Shown: piece by piece, positions 25,327 through 33,231 of the stretch
Numbering within the stretch: position 1 is the stretch's first letter
Layout: each line of letters opens with the position of its first letter
DNA from: LLD-282 sp964395835
GTDB taxonomy: Bacteria; Pseudomonadota; Gammaproteobacteria; Berkiellales; Berkiellaceae
DNA: 64,000 nt
Assembly (NCBI GenBank): GCA_964395835.1
Contig: CAYNBJ010000006.1
Span: forward strand, 38,329-102,328
Reading direction: 5' to 3'
The notes under the pieces: generated by a model
What the model saw: only the letters and a program-made list of their open reading frames with translations
What the model was told of the DNA's origin: nothing
The model's database searches: none
Made by a program: the position numbers and the translations under genes

Positions 25327-27428
25327 GATGATTTTTCCAATCCATAGTATGTTAAAAGATAATCCACAGAAAGCGGCTCGCCTAAAAAGTCATCAAGGTT
25401 TTTCTTAAGATTTGCATCTCCGCCTCTATTTAAAAAAGCTTTTCTAAATGCCATTCCAGCCTCAGACCAAGATGTTGCTTCAGCAAGGGCTTGCATTTTT
25501 GCATAGACCTGATGCACATAAACCTCTGCCCAAAGATAAGAATAATACCCCGCACTATATCCACCTGAAAAAATATGACAAAATGTCATAGGAAAACAGT
25601 CGCTCTCTAAAACACCTAATGGCCAATACTTTCCACCTATTTCTCTCCAAGATGAGATTGTTTCTTCACGATGAAAATTCTGGTTATGCGCATTCCAATC
25701 ATAAAAACCCAACAAGGCCTGTCTTAATAAAAAGCGCGCAGCTCCATAGCGCTCTTTAGAATAAATTTTTTCAATCCACTCTTGAGGTAAAGGCTCTTGC
25801 GTATCTTTGTGTTGACCTAAATTTTTTAAAAAAACCGGCTGCTTCGACCATTGCTCAGCAAGCATACTTGGCAATTCCACAATATCCCACGGCACATCGC
25901 TAATACCAGAACAAGGAGCTAAAGGATGCCGACTTAACAGTCCATGCAAACAATGTCCCAATTCATGATACAAAGTCTGCACCTCATCAGAGCGCCATTG
26001 CTCTTTTTCATGAAAATTTGAAATACATAAAATGTGCGCAACATTCTTCCAATCCTGATAATCTGTAGATACAGACAGCTCATCCATCCATGCACCAGAC
26101 ATTTTGAGAGGTCGTTGAAAGAGATCGAAATAAATATATCCTAAAAGCGTATGATTTTTCTGTTCATAAACCGCGACACAAAAAACATCTTCATGCCAAA
26201 AAGAACCTGGATCTGTCATCACAGGCTCAAAAGAAAGTCCGTAGAGTTCTGAAAAGACTTTAAAAAACTCAGCGAGCACATGATCTTTCCCAAAATAATC
26301 TTTTAGCTCTTGCTCAGTAATATTTAAAAGTGATTCTTCCTGCAAGCGACTACAATATGCTATATCCCAATGAGATAAAGAATCTTCAATCAGTGCTTGT
26401 TTTTTTGCATATATTTGCAAAATATCAATTTCTTGGCGAGCTATATTGGGAAGAAGATCAAGAAACTGCTTGTAAAAATCATCTACCTCTGAAGGAGACT
26501 GAGCTAAGCGATCACTGAGCTGCTCATGCTGATAGGATGGATATCCTAAAATATTTGCTTTTTTTAAGCGCAAATCTAAAAGCGTCTGCGTAATATCTGC
26601 ATTGTTTGCATTTTTACAGATATCTGCAGGTCCGCAGCGTGTAATACAGGCACGGTAATACTGCGCCCGAAGATCGCGGTTCTCAACGTAATCTAATACT
26701 AACTGCCGGCATAAGGCTGTTCTATTCATTTGATAAAGGCCATTTTCTTGATTGATTGAAAGCAGTTTTTTCTGCTCAACACTCAATCCCTTCAGAGACT
26801 CTTCGGGCCACTCAAAAATGGTGTGTTCTTCAGAATCGAGAACGTTTTGCTGAAAATGTTGTGACAAGCTGGATAATTCAAGATTGATTTTTTGCAGCTC
26901 TTCTTTTTTTTCAGCGCTCAGATGTGCTCCTGCCTGCCGCATATGTTTGAGAAAACGATGAATAACCTCTGCACACGCAGACATTCTGGGATAAGATTTT
27001 TGATGTTTCTCAAAAACATTTAATGCCTTTTCAAAAGAATGATATAAGTCAGGATCAAACAGATATTTCATAGAAAATTTTTGCAGCTCTTCTAGCGATT
27101 GAGCATGCAAAGCACGCAACTCTTTAGAATGCATGACCCTGTCATAAAGAGAAATCTCGCCCCATAAAACATCGAGATCATATCGAGAACGTAAAAAATG
27201 AATAAATGCAGCTTCCACTTCTAGCGGATCTGCGTCTTCAAAGTTGATCTGGCTCCAAATTGCATAAGATTGATCTATTTTTGCAGATAAAAGCGCAAGC
27301 TCTTGATACAAAGCAGTCCGCTGTTCTAGTTTATGAAAACGATACATCTGAGTCTCTCCAGCACAATAGCAATAAGTCATCCATGAAAAAAGCATGTAAA
27401 ATATCCATCGCATGAAAAACATTTCCAA
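25323..27428 (-). CDS. M3 family oligopeptidase (PrlC/Dcp-like) with signal-like N-terminus
   Basis: This zinc metallopeptidase has 701 residues. The active site is 'YHELGHCLHGLLSR' with HELGH at 488-492, and the third ligand lies in the helix that follows. 'IVELPSMLAEQWSKQP' and 'CHIFSGGYSAGYYSYLWAEVY' are the M3 substrate-side motifs, closer to PrlC (oligopeptidase A) than to Dcp in wording. Residues 1-23 (MRWIFYMLFSWMTYCYCA from residue 6) look like a signal peptide or signal anchor, not usual for cytosolic PrlC. It is head of the operon prlC-like/orn and divergent from engB across the parS site. It may act in the periplasm, cleaving small peptides. Confidence 0.85.
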   Translation of the reverse strand: MEMFFMRWIFYMLFSWMTYCYCAGETQMYRFHKLEQRTALYQELALLSAKIDQSYAIWSQINFEDADPLEVEAAFIHFLRSRYDLDVLWGEISLYDRVMHSKELRALHAQSLEELQKFSMKYLFDPDLYHSFEKALNVFEKHQKSYPRMSACAEVIHRFLKHMRQAGAHLSAEKKEELQKINLELSSLSQHFQQNVLDSEEHTIFEWPEESLKGLSVEQKKLLSINQENGLYQMNRTALCRQLVLDYVENRDLRAQYYRACITRCGPADICKNANNADITQTLLDLRLKKANILGYPSYQHEQLSDRLAQSPSEVDDFYKQFLDLLPNIARQEIDILQIYAKKQALIEDSLSHWDIAYCSRLQEESLLNITEQELKDYFGKDHVLAEFFKVFSELYGLSFEPVMTDPGSFWHEDVFCVAVYEQKNHTLLGYIYFDLFQRPLKMSGAWMDELSVSTDYQDWKNVAHILCISNFHEKEQWRSDEVQTLYHELGHCLHGLLSRHPLAPCSGISDVPWDIVELPSMLAEQWSKQPVFLKNLGQHKDTQEPLPQEWIEKIYSKERYGAARFLLRQALLGFYDWNAHNQNFHREETISSWREIGGKYWPLGVLESDCFPMTFCHIFSGGYSAGYYSYLWAEVYVHQVYAKMQALAEATSWSEAGMAFRKAFLNRGGDANLKKNLDDFLGEPLSVDYLLTYYGLEKSS

Positions 27429-27479
27429 ACAACTGGCTATATTTTGATTGTAGTATATCCAAAAAAAACTCTGCCGAAC

Positions 27480-27499
27480 AATGTTCCACGTGGAACATT
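27480..27499. other. parS centromere site (ParB binding)
   Basis: TGTTCCACGTGGAACA at 27482-27497 is a perfect 16-bp palindrome that matches the chromosomal parS consensus as used in many gammaproteobacteria; one more base pair on each side extends it, and 20 bp (27480-27499) are symmetrical. It sits between the divergent oligopeptidase and engB genes, about 25 kb from oriC on the side that also carries parA and parB. I found no other full match by reading the window. A role as a terminator is less likely because it lies upstream of both genes. Confidence 0.9.
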
Positions 27500-27553
27500 T
27501 TTTCTATTAATCGATCTTTTGTTTTGATAGAATATATAAAATTATTGATTTTT

Positions 27554-28192
27554 ATGAGCTTTATGTTTAGAGAACCAAAGTTTCTTTTAAGTTGTGGTCA
27601 TTGGCGCCAATGGCCACCGAATAGAAAAGAGCCGATTATTGCATTTTGGGGTCGCTCAAATGTAGGCAAATCATCTTTAATTAATCTCTTAACACAATCT
27701 AAAATAGCGCATGTCTCTAAGACTCCAGGAAGAACGCGTCTCTTAAATGTTTTTGAAACGCCGCATCCTGCAACGTTGATTTGCGATCTGCCTGGATATG
27801 GATACGCTGAAATGAGTAAAACTGAAAGCCTCGATGTTGCCACTCGCTTAGAACAATATCTCAGAAGTCCACATCAGCCCCATTTACTCTGTTGGCTTGT
27901 AGATCTACGCCACGGATTATTAAAAAGTGATCTCGCTATTGCTCCTTTGATGCAAGAATTTTCTCAACATCGAGACCTGCTTGTGATTGGAACAAAATGC
28001 GACAAACTTTCAAAATCAGACAAAGCAAAAGCCATTTCACTCTTAGAAAACCAGCTTTCTATGCTGGGATGCAACAGCGATTTATTTATTCCTGTCAGCG
28101 CTCTCACCAAAGAAGGCGTAGAAAATCTGAGAGAAGTCTTATCTCAATTTACACAATCTTATTATGCCCAACAATCTCCGACAGAAACCTGA
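27554..28192 (+). CDS. engB: ribosome biogenesis GTPase EngB (YihA/YsxC)
   Basis: EngB is an essential GTPase in 50S subunit assembly. The 212-residue protein has 'AFWGRSNVGKSSLINLL' (G1), 'SKTPGRTRLLNVF' (G2 region), 'CDLPGYGYAEMSKT' (G3), 'GTKCDKLSKSDK' (G4) and 'PVSALTKEGVENL' (G5), all in TRAFAC EngB style. An in-frame TTG at 27524 would add ten residues; I prefer ATG 27554, though neither has a clear ribosome binding site. It is divergent from the oligopeptidase gene across parS, and its 3' end overlaps polA by 31 bases head-on. Confidence 0.95.
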   Translation: MSFMFREPKFLLSCGHWRQWPPNRKEPIIAFWGRSNVGKSSLINLLTQSKIAHVSKTPGRTRLLNVFETPHPATLICDLPGYGYAEMSKTESLDVATRLEQYLRSPHQPHLLCWLVDLRHGLLKSDLAIAPLMQEFSQHRDLLVIGTKCDKLSKSDKAKAISLLENQLSMLGCNSDLFIPVSALTKEGVENLREVLSQFTQSYYAQQSPTET

Positions 28193-30606
28193 ATCTCTAA
28201 AGGCACACGTAATAAGACTGCTTGCTCCATGCCTTTTTTAAGCTGAGGTACAACTCTTTCGATCACGCCAGTTGGTATCTCAAAAACCAACTCATCATGC
28301 ACTTGCATGATGAGTTGCACATCGTATTCTTCGAGGACAGGCTGCAAATCAATCATGGCTTTCTTGATCAGCTCACTTGCGGTTCCCTGCAAAGGCCCGT
28401 TGACAGCAGCTCTCCATGACTGTTTATCATTTCGATCTAAAACAATATGCCGACCAAAGAGTGTTTCAACATACCCTTTGATTTGCGCCTGTGCTTTCAT
28501 CTCTTCCATATAGTTGAAAACTCCAGGATAAATTTCAAAATATCTATCAATCAAATGCTGACACTCACCCACAGACAGTTTCAGTTGCTTCGATAAACCA
28601 AAAGCACTCATCCCATAGATTAAACCAAAATTCACTGTCTTGGCTTTCGCACGCAGCTCTGAAGAAATTTGATTGCTAGGAACGCCAAATAAGAACTCTG
28701 CTGTTTGTGCGTGAATATCTTCCCCTTTCTCATATGCATCTAAAAGTCTCAGATCTTGACTAAAATGGGCCATTAAACGAAGCTCGATCTGAGAATAATC
28801 CATAGAGACCAAGTGACACAACGCAGGTGCAATGACTGCTTTTCGCAATTGTGCACCCTCTTTGCTCCGAATTGGAATATTTTGAATATTCGGATTTGCA
28901 GAACTTAAACGACCAGTAATTGTCCCTGTCTGATCATATGTTGTGTGCAATCGACCATCAGCTTGCAAACGGGATAGCCAAGCTTGCGAATACGTAGAAC
29001 GAAGTTTTTGATAGTGCCGATACTCTAAAATTTTAGGCACCATCGGATGCAAATCTTTGAGCGCGTATAAAGCTTCTTCATTAGTAGAATACTGTCCGCT
29101 TGCTGTTTTTTTAGAGGGATTTAAATTCAATTGACTAAATAAAATTGAAGATAACTGCTTAGGGGAATTGATATTAAAATCACAACCAGCATAAGAAATA
29201 ATTGATGCTCTTATAACCTCTTGCTCTGCATACCAAATTTTATCAAGTTCTTCTATATACTCTTTATGAATTAAAACTCCATGTTTTTCCATTGCGTGCA
29301 GAATGGAAATTATAGGATATTCAATGCGCTGTATTGTATCTTTTTGTAAGGGGGTAAGCCCTTTTTCTATCAATTGATCAACCGCTTGAACTAAAGCATA
29401 AGAGGCTATTTGCTGTGAAGACAAGACCTCTATGCCGACTTGCCGCTGGTGATAATGTGATAAAATACGATAGTCATGAAATTTTAAAGGCAACATCCCA
29501 AAAATCTGCAAAAAAGATTTTGCACATGACAAAACACTCTCTCGAGATCTCATCGCTTGCACAAAAAGCACACCCTCATCACACGGACCAGTCCAAACTG
29601 TCCATTGTCCCTGAACACATTGGCCCAATTCCATACGATGATCTGGATACAAAAATATCGAGAGACTCGAAGTGGATTGGAGATCGAAAAATTGATTGAG
29701 TGTCTCACAAATGCAGCAATCTTCGCGCTTTAATTGCGGCATAGAGCGCTGCATCATCATCCAGAAACTCTTTAATTCATATTGCTCACAAAATCCTTCT
29801 AGCGCCTGATAATCAATTGGACTCTGTACAGGCAGGGTCTCACGATCTAAAGATGCAGGCCATTCAAGATTTTCTGATGGCTGAAACTGAAACAGAGCTC
29901 TTGATAAAAAAGCCTGTTCCTGAAAACGCTCAAAATTCACTTTCATTTTTTCTGAAAGCTGATCAAGATGATTATAAATATTATCTAACGATCCGTATTG
30001 TATCAAAAGTTTTTGTGCGGTTTTAGGGCCAATAGATGGCACCCCCAAGATCCCGTCTGCACTATCACCAACAAGAGAAAAATAATCAATAATCTGAGAT
30101 GACTCAATACCATACTTTTCTGTAATGTAAGTCATGCCTAAAATTTCTTTTTTTAAAGGATGGTAAAGAGAAATGCCAGGTGTTTCAAGAAGCTGAAGAA
30201 AATCCTTATCAGGAGAAACAATCAAAATATTTTTCTGCAATAAGGCATAATGCCGAGCAACTAAGGCGATCAGATCATCAGCTTCTGTCCCACTTTTTCG
30301 AACGATCGGCCATCCTAAAAGACGTGCAAATTCTAAAATGGCGTCAATTTGCATCAATAACTCAGGATCGGGAGTTTTACGATGCGCTTTATATTGTTCA
30401 AACAAATGATGCCGATGTGTAGGCCCACGGGCATCAAAAAACAAAACAAAGGGAACTGCTGGATAATCATGCCTCAATTTTTGCAGCATATTTGCAAAGC
30501 CCACCAAAGCACCTGTTGGAAAGCCCGTTTGAGTTTTTAAAGGAGGCAATGCATGATACGCTCTGAAGATATAGGATGTTGCGTCAACTAAAAGCAAATC
30601 AATCAT
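28162..30606 (-). CDS. polA: DNA polymerase I, apparently without proofreading
   Basis: PolA fills gaps and removes RNA primers. The 814-residue protein (E. coli 928) has an intact 5' nuclease domain ('LLVDATSYIFRAYHALPPL', 'VSPDKDFLQLL', 'GDSADGILGVPSIGPKTA') and a full polymerase domain with motif A 'DYSQIELR', the O helix 'RAKAKTVNFGLIYGMSAFG' and motif C 'QVHDELVFE'. The middle region (about 290-440) is shortened: the DxE pair of the 3'-5' exonuclease is absent ('LSIFLYPDHRMELG' instead), and the later aspartates are replaced ('SSQQIASYALVQ'). This resembles the inactive exonuclease domains of some other lineages. The start overlaps the uvrD stop (ATGA). Confidence 0.96.
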   Translation of the reverse strand: MIDLLLVDATSYIFRAYHALPPLKTQTGFPTGALVGFANMLQKLRHDYPAVPFVLFFDARGPTHRHHLFEQYKAHRKTPDPELLMQIDAILEFARLLGWPIVRKSGTEADDLIALVARHYALLQKNILIVSPDKDFLQLLETPGISLYHPLKKEILGMTYITEKYGIESSQIIDYFSLVGDSADGILGVPSIGPKTAQKLLIQYGSLDNIYNHLDQLSEKMKVNFERFQEQAFLSRALFQFQPSENLEWPASLDRETLPVQSPIDYQALEGFCEQYELKSFWMMMQRSMPQLKREDCCICETLNQFFDLQSTSSLSIFLYPDHRMELGQCVQGQWTVWTGPCDEGVLFVQAMRSRESVLSCAKSFLQIFGMLPLKFHDYRILSHYHQRQVGIEVLSSQQIASYALVQAVDQLIEKGLTPLQKDTIQRIEYPIISILHAMEKHGVLIHKEYIEELDKIWYAEQEVIRASIISYAGCDFNINSPKQLSSILFSQLNLNPSKKTASGQYSTNEEALYALKDLHPMVPKILEYRHYQKLRSTYSQAWLSRLQADGRLHTTYDQTGTITGRLSSANPNIQNIPIRSKEGAQLRKAVIAPALCHLVSMDYSQIELRLMAHFSQDLRLLDAYEKGEDIHAQTAEFLFGVPSNQISSELRAKAKTVNFGLIYGMSAFGLSKQLKLSVGECQHLIDRYFEIYPGVFNYMEEMKAQAQIKGYVETLFGRHIVLDRNDKQSWRAAVNGPLQGTASELIKKAMIDLQPVLEEYDVQLIMQVHDELVFEIPTGVIERVVPQLKKGMEQAVLLRVPLEIQVSVGDCWA

Positions 30607-32708
30607 CTTAAAAAATCCTTACACAAACTATAGCGAAAAGTTTTGAGTCCTAATCGGGCAAAACGGACAGAAATAATATCAGCACCTGGATCGCATGCAA
30701 TAATTTGTCCATGTCCAAAATATGGATGCTCTAATACAGTATATTGAAAGCCACCATCCATATTTTTTATAGAGCGCTGTGCATGTGCAAGGCTTGTTTT
30801 TTGGCTAGAGAAACTCTCATAATGCGAATCCAAATCTTTCAGAAACGGAGTAATTGTGTTATAAATCAATCGGTCATACCGCTGTCTCTGTTGTGCACAA
30901 GATAAATACAATTTTTTTTTGGCGCGCGTAATAGCTACGTAAAAAAGTCTTCTCTCTTCTTCAATATCATCATTGCTCAAGCTTTGTTCATGTGGAAAGA
31001 GATTGTTTTCCAAACCAATCAGAAAAACATACGGCCATTCTAAGCCTTTAGCGCCATGACAGGTGGATAGTGTCAAAAAAGAGACTGGCTCACTTTCCTG
31101 AACAGAGGTATCATCAAGAACATAATCAGACAAAAAGGCGCCGATCTTATCTCTCCGTGAGACAATCTGCGCTTCCTCATCGGCTTGAAATCCCGATTCA
31201 TAGTCCCTTAAAGCTAAATATAATTGATATAAATTATCAGCCTTATTTTCTCCTTGATCGGTTTTTTCATAAGCACTGAGCAAGTTTGTTTGCGAAACAA
31301 TCAGTGTGGAAAAATCACAAATGGGCAAAGTTTCCATAAAATTCTCAAGATATTCTAACAGATCTATCAAAGCATGTAAGGCTTTTTGAGTGCTTGCACT
31401 CAGACTAGGCAGAACCGCAAGAAGTGCGTCCCAATAGGAAAGGACATGTTCTGCAGCATAAGCCTGTATGATATCTTGAGTTTTTTGGCCAATTTTTCGA
31501 GCCGGTTTGTTGATAATGCGCTCTAAAGCTAAAGATTGACGGCGATCAACGAGAACTTGCAAATAACTCATGATATCTCTGATCTCTTCGCGCTCAAAAA
31601 AAGGCATGCCTCCTGAAACACGATACGGCCATTGATACTTACGTGCCTCGCCTTCAAAAAGGCGCGATAAAGCGTTGGAACGATAGAGCACTGCAATTTC
31701 GCTGTGCAACACACCCTGATGCAAAAGTTTATGTATCTGTTGACACACACCATGGGCTTCTTCATATTCATTTGCATAGATTTTTAAAAATGGCTTTTCA
31801 GAATCAGCGTTTGCAGTCCATAATTCCTTACCCAAACGATTTGTATTTTGTGAAATCACTGCGTTCGCAAGAGATAAAATCGAAGGCGTAGAGCGATAAT
31901 TTTGTTCCAATTTAATTGTCCACAAATTGTCAAGAGACAACGAGAGTGTTCTGATAATGGAAACATCTGCTCCTCTAAATCCATAAATTGACTGATCATC
32001 ATCACCTACAAAAGTGCCTTTTGCGCCTTTTTTCAGTAAGGCCATAATCCATCGATATTGCATGGGATTTGTGTCTTGAAACTCATCAACTAAAATATGA
32101 TTCAATTGAATATGGTCTGCATGATGAAAAAATGGACTTTCAAAAAGCTGCACTGCTTTTTCAATCAAGCCATCAAAATCGAGCAAATCATGGGTGTTCA
32201 GGTATTCCAAATACTTTTGCACTAGCGCCGTCCAGCGCTCATCTTGAGGCCAAAGATGAGTTTTGTAATAAGATGAAAGGACTCCTAGAGCATGTTTATG
32301 CGAAAAAGCATCTTTTTCTACAAAATTTAACTGTCCAAATAAAGACTTGAAAATTTTTTTTTGTTCTGTGGGTGTAATAATCTGAAAAGATGGCTTCAGT
32401 CCAACCTCTTGTGCATAACGTCTCAAAAACACATGTGAGATACGGTGAAAAGTCCCTACCGCAATCCGTGCAGCTGAATGCCCTGCAACGTGCTCGAGAC
32501 GCTCTTTCATCTCTTTAGCAGCTTTATTGGTAAAAGTAACCGCTATAATTGAATGAGGCGCCATACCATGAGAAAGATCGTACGCGATTTTAGAAATCAG
32601 CGTCTTTGTTTTTCCAGATCCTGCTCCAGCAAGAATCAACAAATAACGTCCTGCATAAAAGACAGCCTCTTTTTGCTGCGCATTCAGATCATGCACTAAC
32701 GAAGTCAT
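30603..32708 (-). CDS. uvrD: DNA helicase II (UvrD/PcrA type)
   Basis: This SF1A helicase unwinds DNA in nucleotide excision and mismatch repair and clears replication forks. The 701 residues contain 'LAGAGSGKT' (about 29-37), 'AVTFTNKAAKEMKER', 'VDEFQDTNPMQY', 'FVGDDDQSIYGFRGAD', 'KLEQNYRS', 'HGAKGLEWPYVFLIGLENN' and 'EERRLFYVAITRAKKKL', the motifs Ia to VI in order. The end 'EHPYFGHGQIIACDPGADIISVRFARLGLKTF' is the Tudor-like UvrD/PcrA tail that Rep lacks, so UvrD is the better name. It is coupled to polA by a four-base overlap, forming a small repair operon. Confidence 0.93.
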   Translation of the reverse strand: MTSLVHDLNAQQKEAVFYAGRYLLILAGAGSGKTKTLISKIAYDLSHGMAPHSIIAVTFTNKAAKEMKERLEHVAGHSAARIAVGTFHRISHVFLRRYAQEVGLKPSFQIITPTEQKKIFKSLFGQLNFVEKDAFSHKHALGVLSSYYKTHLWPQDERWTALVQKYLEYLNTHDLLDFDGLIEKAVQLFESPFFHHADHIQLNHILVDEFQDTNPMQYRWIMALLKKGAKGTFVGDDDQSIYGFRGADVSIIRTLSLSLDNLWTIKLEQNYRSTPSILSLANAVISQNTNRLGKELWTANADSEKPFLKIYANEYEEAHGVCQQIHKLLHQGVLHSEIAVLYRSNALSRLFEGEARKYQWPYRVSGGMPFFEREEIRDIMSYLQVLVDRRQSLALERIINKPARKIGQKTQDIIQAYAAEHVLSYWDALLAVLPSLSASTQKALHALIDLLEYLENFMETLPICDFSTLIVSQTNLLSAYEKTDQGENKADNLYQLYLALRDYESGFQADEEAQIVSRRDKIGAFLSDYVLDDTSVQESEPVSFLTLSTCHGAKGLEWPYVFLIGLENNLFPHEQSLSNDDIEEERRLFYVAITRAKKKLYLSCAQQRQRYDRLIYNTITPFLKDLDSHYESFSSQKTSLAHAQRSIKNMDGGFQYTVLEHPYFGHGQIIACDPGADIISVRFARLGLKTFRYSLCKDFLR

Positions 32709-32781
32709 ATTGTCTCGAAATAAGCCATATAGTCAGCTTTTATTGTACCGCTTTAGGCTCTTTTTTGCGAATTTTAGACTC

Positions 32782-33207
32782 TTAGTGCTGGGCATTAATC
32801 CCTGATTCTTTCATCATATAGACGATCGCATCTTTAATGTCTTGTTCTGTGCATTTTACACAATGCCCCTTAGCTGGCATACCTTTATAGCCTTGCAACG
32901 CTCTTTGCATAATCAGAGGCCATCCTTGATCATAGCGTTCTTGCCATTGAAGCTGATTCCCAACTTTGGGAGCACCTGCAATACCATTTCCATGACAGGT
33001 ATGACAGTATTTTTTATACACTGTCACACCTGGAGCTTCTTTCGATGACTGTTCTGGCGGCGATTTTTGTGCAAGATTTCCATCACTGAGAACCACAGGT
33101 GCCTGTGCTTGAAATCGTGCAATACTCGCTTCGATAGATAGGTCCTCTTTTTGATGATACGCATACAGAAAAGAACAGCTGAGTAATACAATCCATCTAC
33201 AAAGCAT
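32782..33207 (-). CDS. cytochrome c5 family protein
   Basis: The 141-residue protein has a cleavable-looking N-terminal signal (MLCRWIVLLSCSFLYAYH), a low-complexity linker, and one class I cytochrome c domain. The haem site is C68-H-T-C71-H72; the axial methionine is likely M110 in 'YKGMPAKG'. A second pair C116/C119 ('CVKC') after the MPxKG motif is the mark of cytochrome c5. It would carry electrons in the periplasm to a terminal oxidase or reductase not in this window. It follows the Kef-type gene by 24 bases. Its presence shows that respiration is kept alongside nucleotide import. Confidence 0.88.
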   Translation of the reverse strand: MLCRWIVLLSCSFLYAYHQKEDLSIEASIARFQAQAPVVLSDGNLAQKSPPEQSSKEAPGVTVYKKYCHTCHGNGIAGAPKVGNQLQWQERYDQGWPLIMQRALQGYKGMPAKGHCVKCTEQDIKDAIVYMMKESGINAQH

Positions 33208-33231
33208 ACAATATCTTCCTTATTCCTATGA

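Noticed and set aside
27480..27505. parS palindrome plus following T run read as an intrinsic terminator
   Set aside because: It is upstream of both divergent genes, and the core equals the known parS sequence; segregation function is the simpler reading.
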